A stretch of 8,115 nt of DNA from Fidelibacterota bacterium UBA2986 (GTDB taxonomy: Bacteria; Fidelibacterota; Marinisomatia; Marinisomatales; AB-629-J13): the NCBI GenBank assembly GCA_002346675.1, contig DEAI01000023.1, positions 553 through 8,667 on the forward strand. The letters run 5' to 3'. A program made the position numbers and the translations under genes. The notes beneath the pieces were generated by a model. The model was not told the DNA's origin, searched no databases, and saw nothing but the letters and a program-made list of their open reading frames with translations. How positions within the stretch are numbered: the stretch's first letter is position 1; each line of letters begins with the position of its first letter. Below, piece after piece: positions 6,688 through 8,115 of this stretch.

Positions 6688-8115
6688 TTGACTTTTATTC
6701 AATCACATAAAATAGATACATCAAAGAAATACAAAACTGTCACAATAAGTCTAGCTTCGCCTGAATCGATTTTACAGCGATCCTATGGTGAGATATTAAA
6801 GCCAGAGACAATTAATTACAGATCATATAAACCCGAAAAAGATGGACTGTTTTGTGAGAAAATATTTGGTCCAATTAAAGATTATGAATGTCATTGCGGG
6901 AAATATAAGGGTATTAGATACCGTGGAATTATATGTGATAGGTGTGGTGTGGAGGTTACAAGGAAAAAAGTCCGGCGCGATAGAACTGGGCATATTACCT
7001 TGGCGGTACCGGTTGTCCATATTTGGTATCTAAAGTCTATTCCCAGCAAGTTGAGCTATTTATTAGGGTTAAGTACTAGAGACTTAGAGAGAGTGATTTA
7101 TTACGAAGTCTTTATTGTAATTGACCCAGGTAAAAGTGAGAAAAATTTTTTACAGTTGATTGATGAAGAAGAGTATGATGAGCTAGAAAATCAGTTTGGC
7201 TATTACGCTGTATCTGATGAGGATAGGGATAGCGAAAATTATTTTCAAGCTATGATGGGTGGTGAAGCAATGAAGGAAGCTCTGAGTCGATTAAACTATA
7301 GCGATGTAAAAAGTGAGCTTGAGGAGATAGTAGTTACAACTCGATCCAAACAGAAAAAAGCTGATGCATTGAAGCGATTGAAAGTTGTGAATGAATTTGT
7401 AAACGATGGCGCTAAAAAGAAAATAAATCGACCAGAATGGATGGTTGTTGCAATTTTGCCAGTTATTCCGCCTGAATTGAGGCCGTTGGTCCCGCTAGAA
7501 GGAGGTAGGTTTGCAGCAAGTGATTTAAATGACTTGTATCGTAGGATTATTATTCGAAATAATCGACTGAAGCAATTAATAGAAATTAAAGCGCCAGATG
7601 TAATTTTAAGGAATGAAAAGCGTATGCTTCAAGAATCGGTTGATGCGCTTTTTGATAATAGTCGCCGAAAGACAGCTATTCGAAGTGGAACGAGACGTCC
7701 TTTGAAGTCACTGTCAGATATGTTGCGAGGGAAGCAGGGTCGATTTCGTCAGAACTTATTAGGAAAGCGGGTAGATTATTCAGGAAGGTCAGTTATTGTT
7801 GTAGGTCCCGAATTGCATTTACACGAATGTGGATTGCCTAAGGATATGGGGTTGGAGTTGTTTAAGCCACATATGATCCGTGCTTTAATTGAGTATGGGC
7901 ATGCGACAACTCCGCGAGGGGCTAAATTGTTAATAGAAAATAAAAATTCGGTAATTTATAATGTATTGGAAAGTGTTGTTAAAGATCATCCAGTTTTGTT
8001 AAATCGTGCCCCAACGCTACATCGATTAGGTATTCAAGCCTTTCAGCCTGTTTTAATTGATGGTAAGGCCATACGTATTCATCCTTTGGTTTGTTCTGCA
8101 TTTAATGCTGACTTT
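6688..8115 (+). CDS. rpoC: DNA-directed RNA polymerase subunit beta', N-terminal part (cut by window end)
   Basis: RpoC is the other pincer of RNA polymerase and carries the catalytic magnesium site. The window holds the first 476 codons, all open. From TTG at 6688 the protein runs through ILKPETINYRSYKPEKDGLFCEKIFGP at about 36-62, typical of the family. The zinc-binding site has C68, C70, C83 and C86 (CHC ... CDRC). The clamp region follows, then NRPEWMVVAILPVIPPELRPLVPLEGGRFAASDLN from about 248. The switch/lid region contains RSGTRRPLKSLSDMLRGKQGRFRQNLLGKRVDYSGRSVIVVGPEL at about 332-376, and HPVLLNRAPTLHRLGIQAFQP at 434-454 leads to the active site. The last residues are FNADF, so only the first of the three catalytic aspartates (D475) is inside. 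The sequence resembles Bacteroidota/FCB beta'. The gene is truncated by the window edge, not broken. Confidence 0.98.
   Translation, partial: MTFIQSHKIDTSKKYKTVTISLASPESILQRSYGEILKPETINYRSYKPEKDGLFCEKIFGPIKDYECHCGKYKGIRYRGIICDRCGVEVTRKKVRRDRTGHITLAVPVVHIWYLKSIPSKLSYLLGLSTRDLERVIYYEVFIVIDPGKSEKNFLQLIDEEEYDELENQFGYYAVSDEDRDSENYFQAMMGGEAMKEALSRLNYSDVKSELEEIVVTTRSKQKKADALKRLKVVNEFVNDGAKKKINRPEWMVVAILPVIPPELRPLVPLEGGRFAASDLNDLYRRIIIRNNRLKQLIEIKAPDVILRNEKRMLQESVDALFDNSRRKTAIRSGTRRPLKSLSDMLRGKQGRFRQNLLGKRVDYSGRSVIVVGPELHLHECGLPKDMGLELFKPHMIRALIEYGHATTPRGAKLLIENKNSVIYNVLESVVKDHPVLLNRAPTLHRLGIQAFQPVLIDGKAIRIHPLVCSAFNADF

Noticed and set aside
6823..7033. Short open frames on both strands in early rpoC
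   Set aside because: They overlap the conserved zinc-site region of rpoC in other frames, and the rpoC frame is plainly the coding one.
8101..8115. Apparent broken rpoC
   Set aside because: The frame is open to the last base and stops inside the NADFDGD motif only because the window ends.

Overview
The window holds the bacterial secE–nusG–rplKAJL–rpoBC cluster on the + strand, entered through the 3' end of a tRNA-Trp gene and left partway through rpoC. Every gene points the same way. The longest non-coding stretch is the 57 bases between rplL and rpoB. I see no mobile element, CRISPR array, intrinsic terminator or gene on the minus strand.

Organism: the DNA is AT-rich, with mostly A/T-ending codons. 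RpoB, RpoC and NusG resemble the Bacteroidota/FCB superphylum most closely as far as I can recall. Examples are VHYTHYGRLCPIETPEGPN in RpoB, YECHCGKYKGIRYRGI in RpoC, and the KOW region of NusG. Clear Shine-Dalgarno sequences before rplL, rpoB and rpoC are less typical of classic Bacteroidota. A low-GC FCB lineage such as Marinimicrobia or Ignavibacteria is therefore plausible, but this is an inference and I cannot fix the phylum. The tRNA does not encode its CCA tail.

Layout: 1-53 is the 3' part of tRNA-Trp(CCA). From 64 come secE (preprotein translocase subunit) and nusG (elongation factor), separated by one base. From 785 to 2841 come ribosomal proteins L11, L1, L10 and L12, which form the L1 stalk and the L11/L10/L12 GTPase-associated stalk. 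From 2899 comes full-length rpoB (1258 codons). From 6688 comes rpoC, cut at codon 476 just inside the NADFDGD active-site motif. Both RNA polymerase genes must start at TTG.

The genes tie together protein export, elongation control, the ribosomal stalks and RNA polymerase synthesis, and all are essential core functions. The content is ordinary housekeeping. The points worth a second look concern expression: a very short leader for secE after tRNA processing, TTG starts for both large polymerase subunits, competing AT-rich inverted repeats before rpoB, and no intergenic room for the usual L1 and L10 autoregulatory sites. I did not find an undescribed system here.
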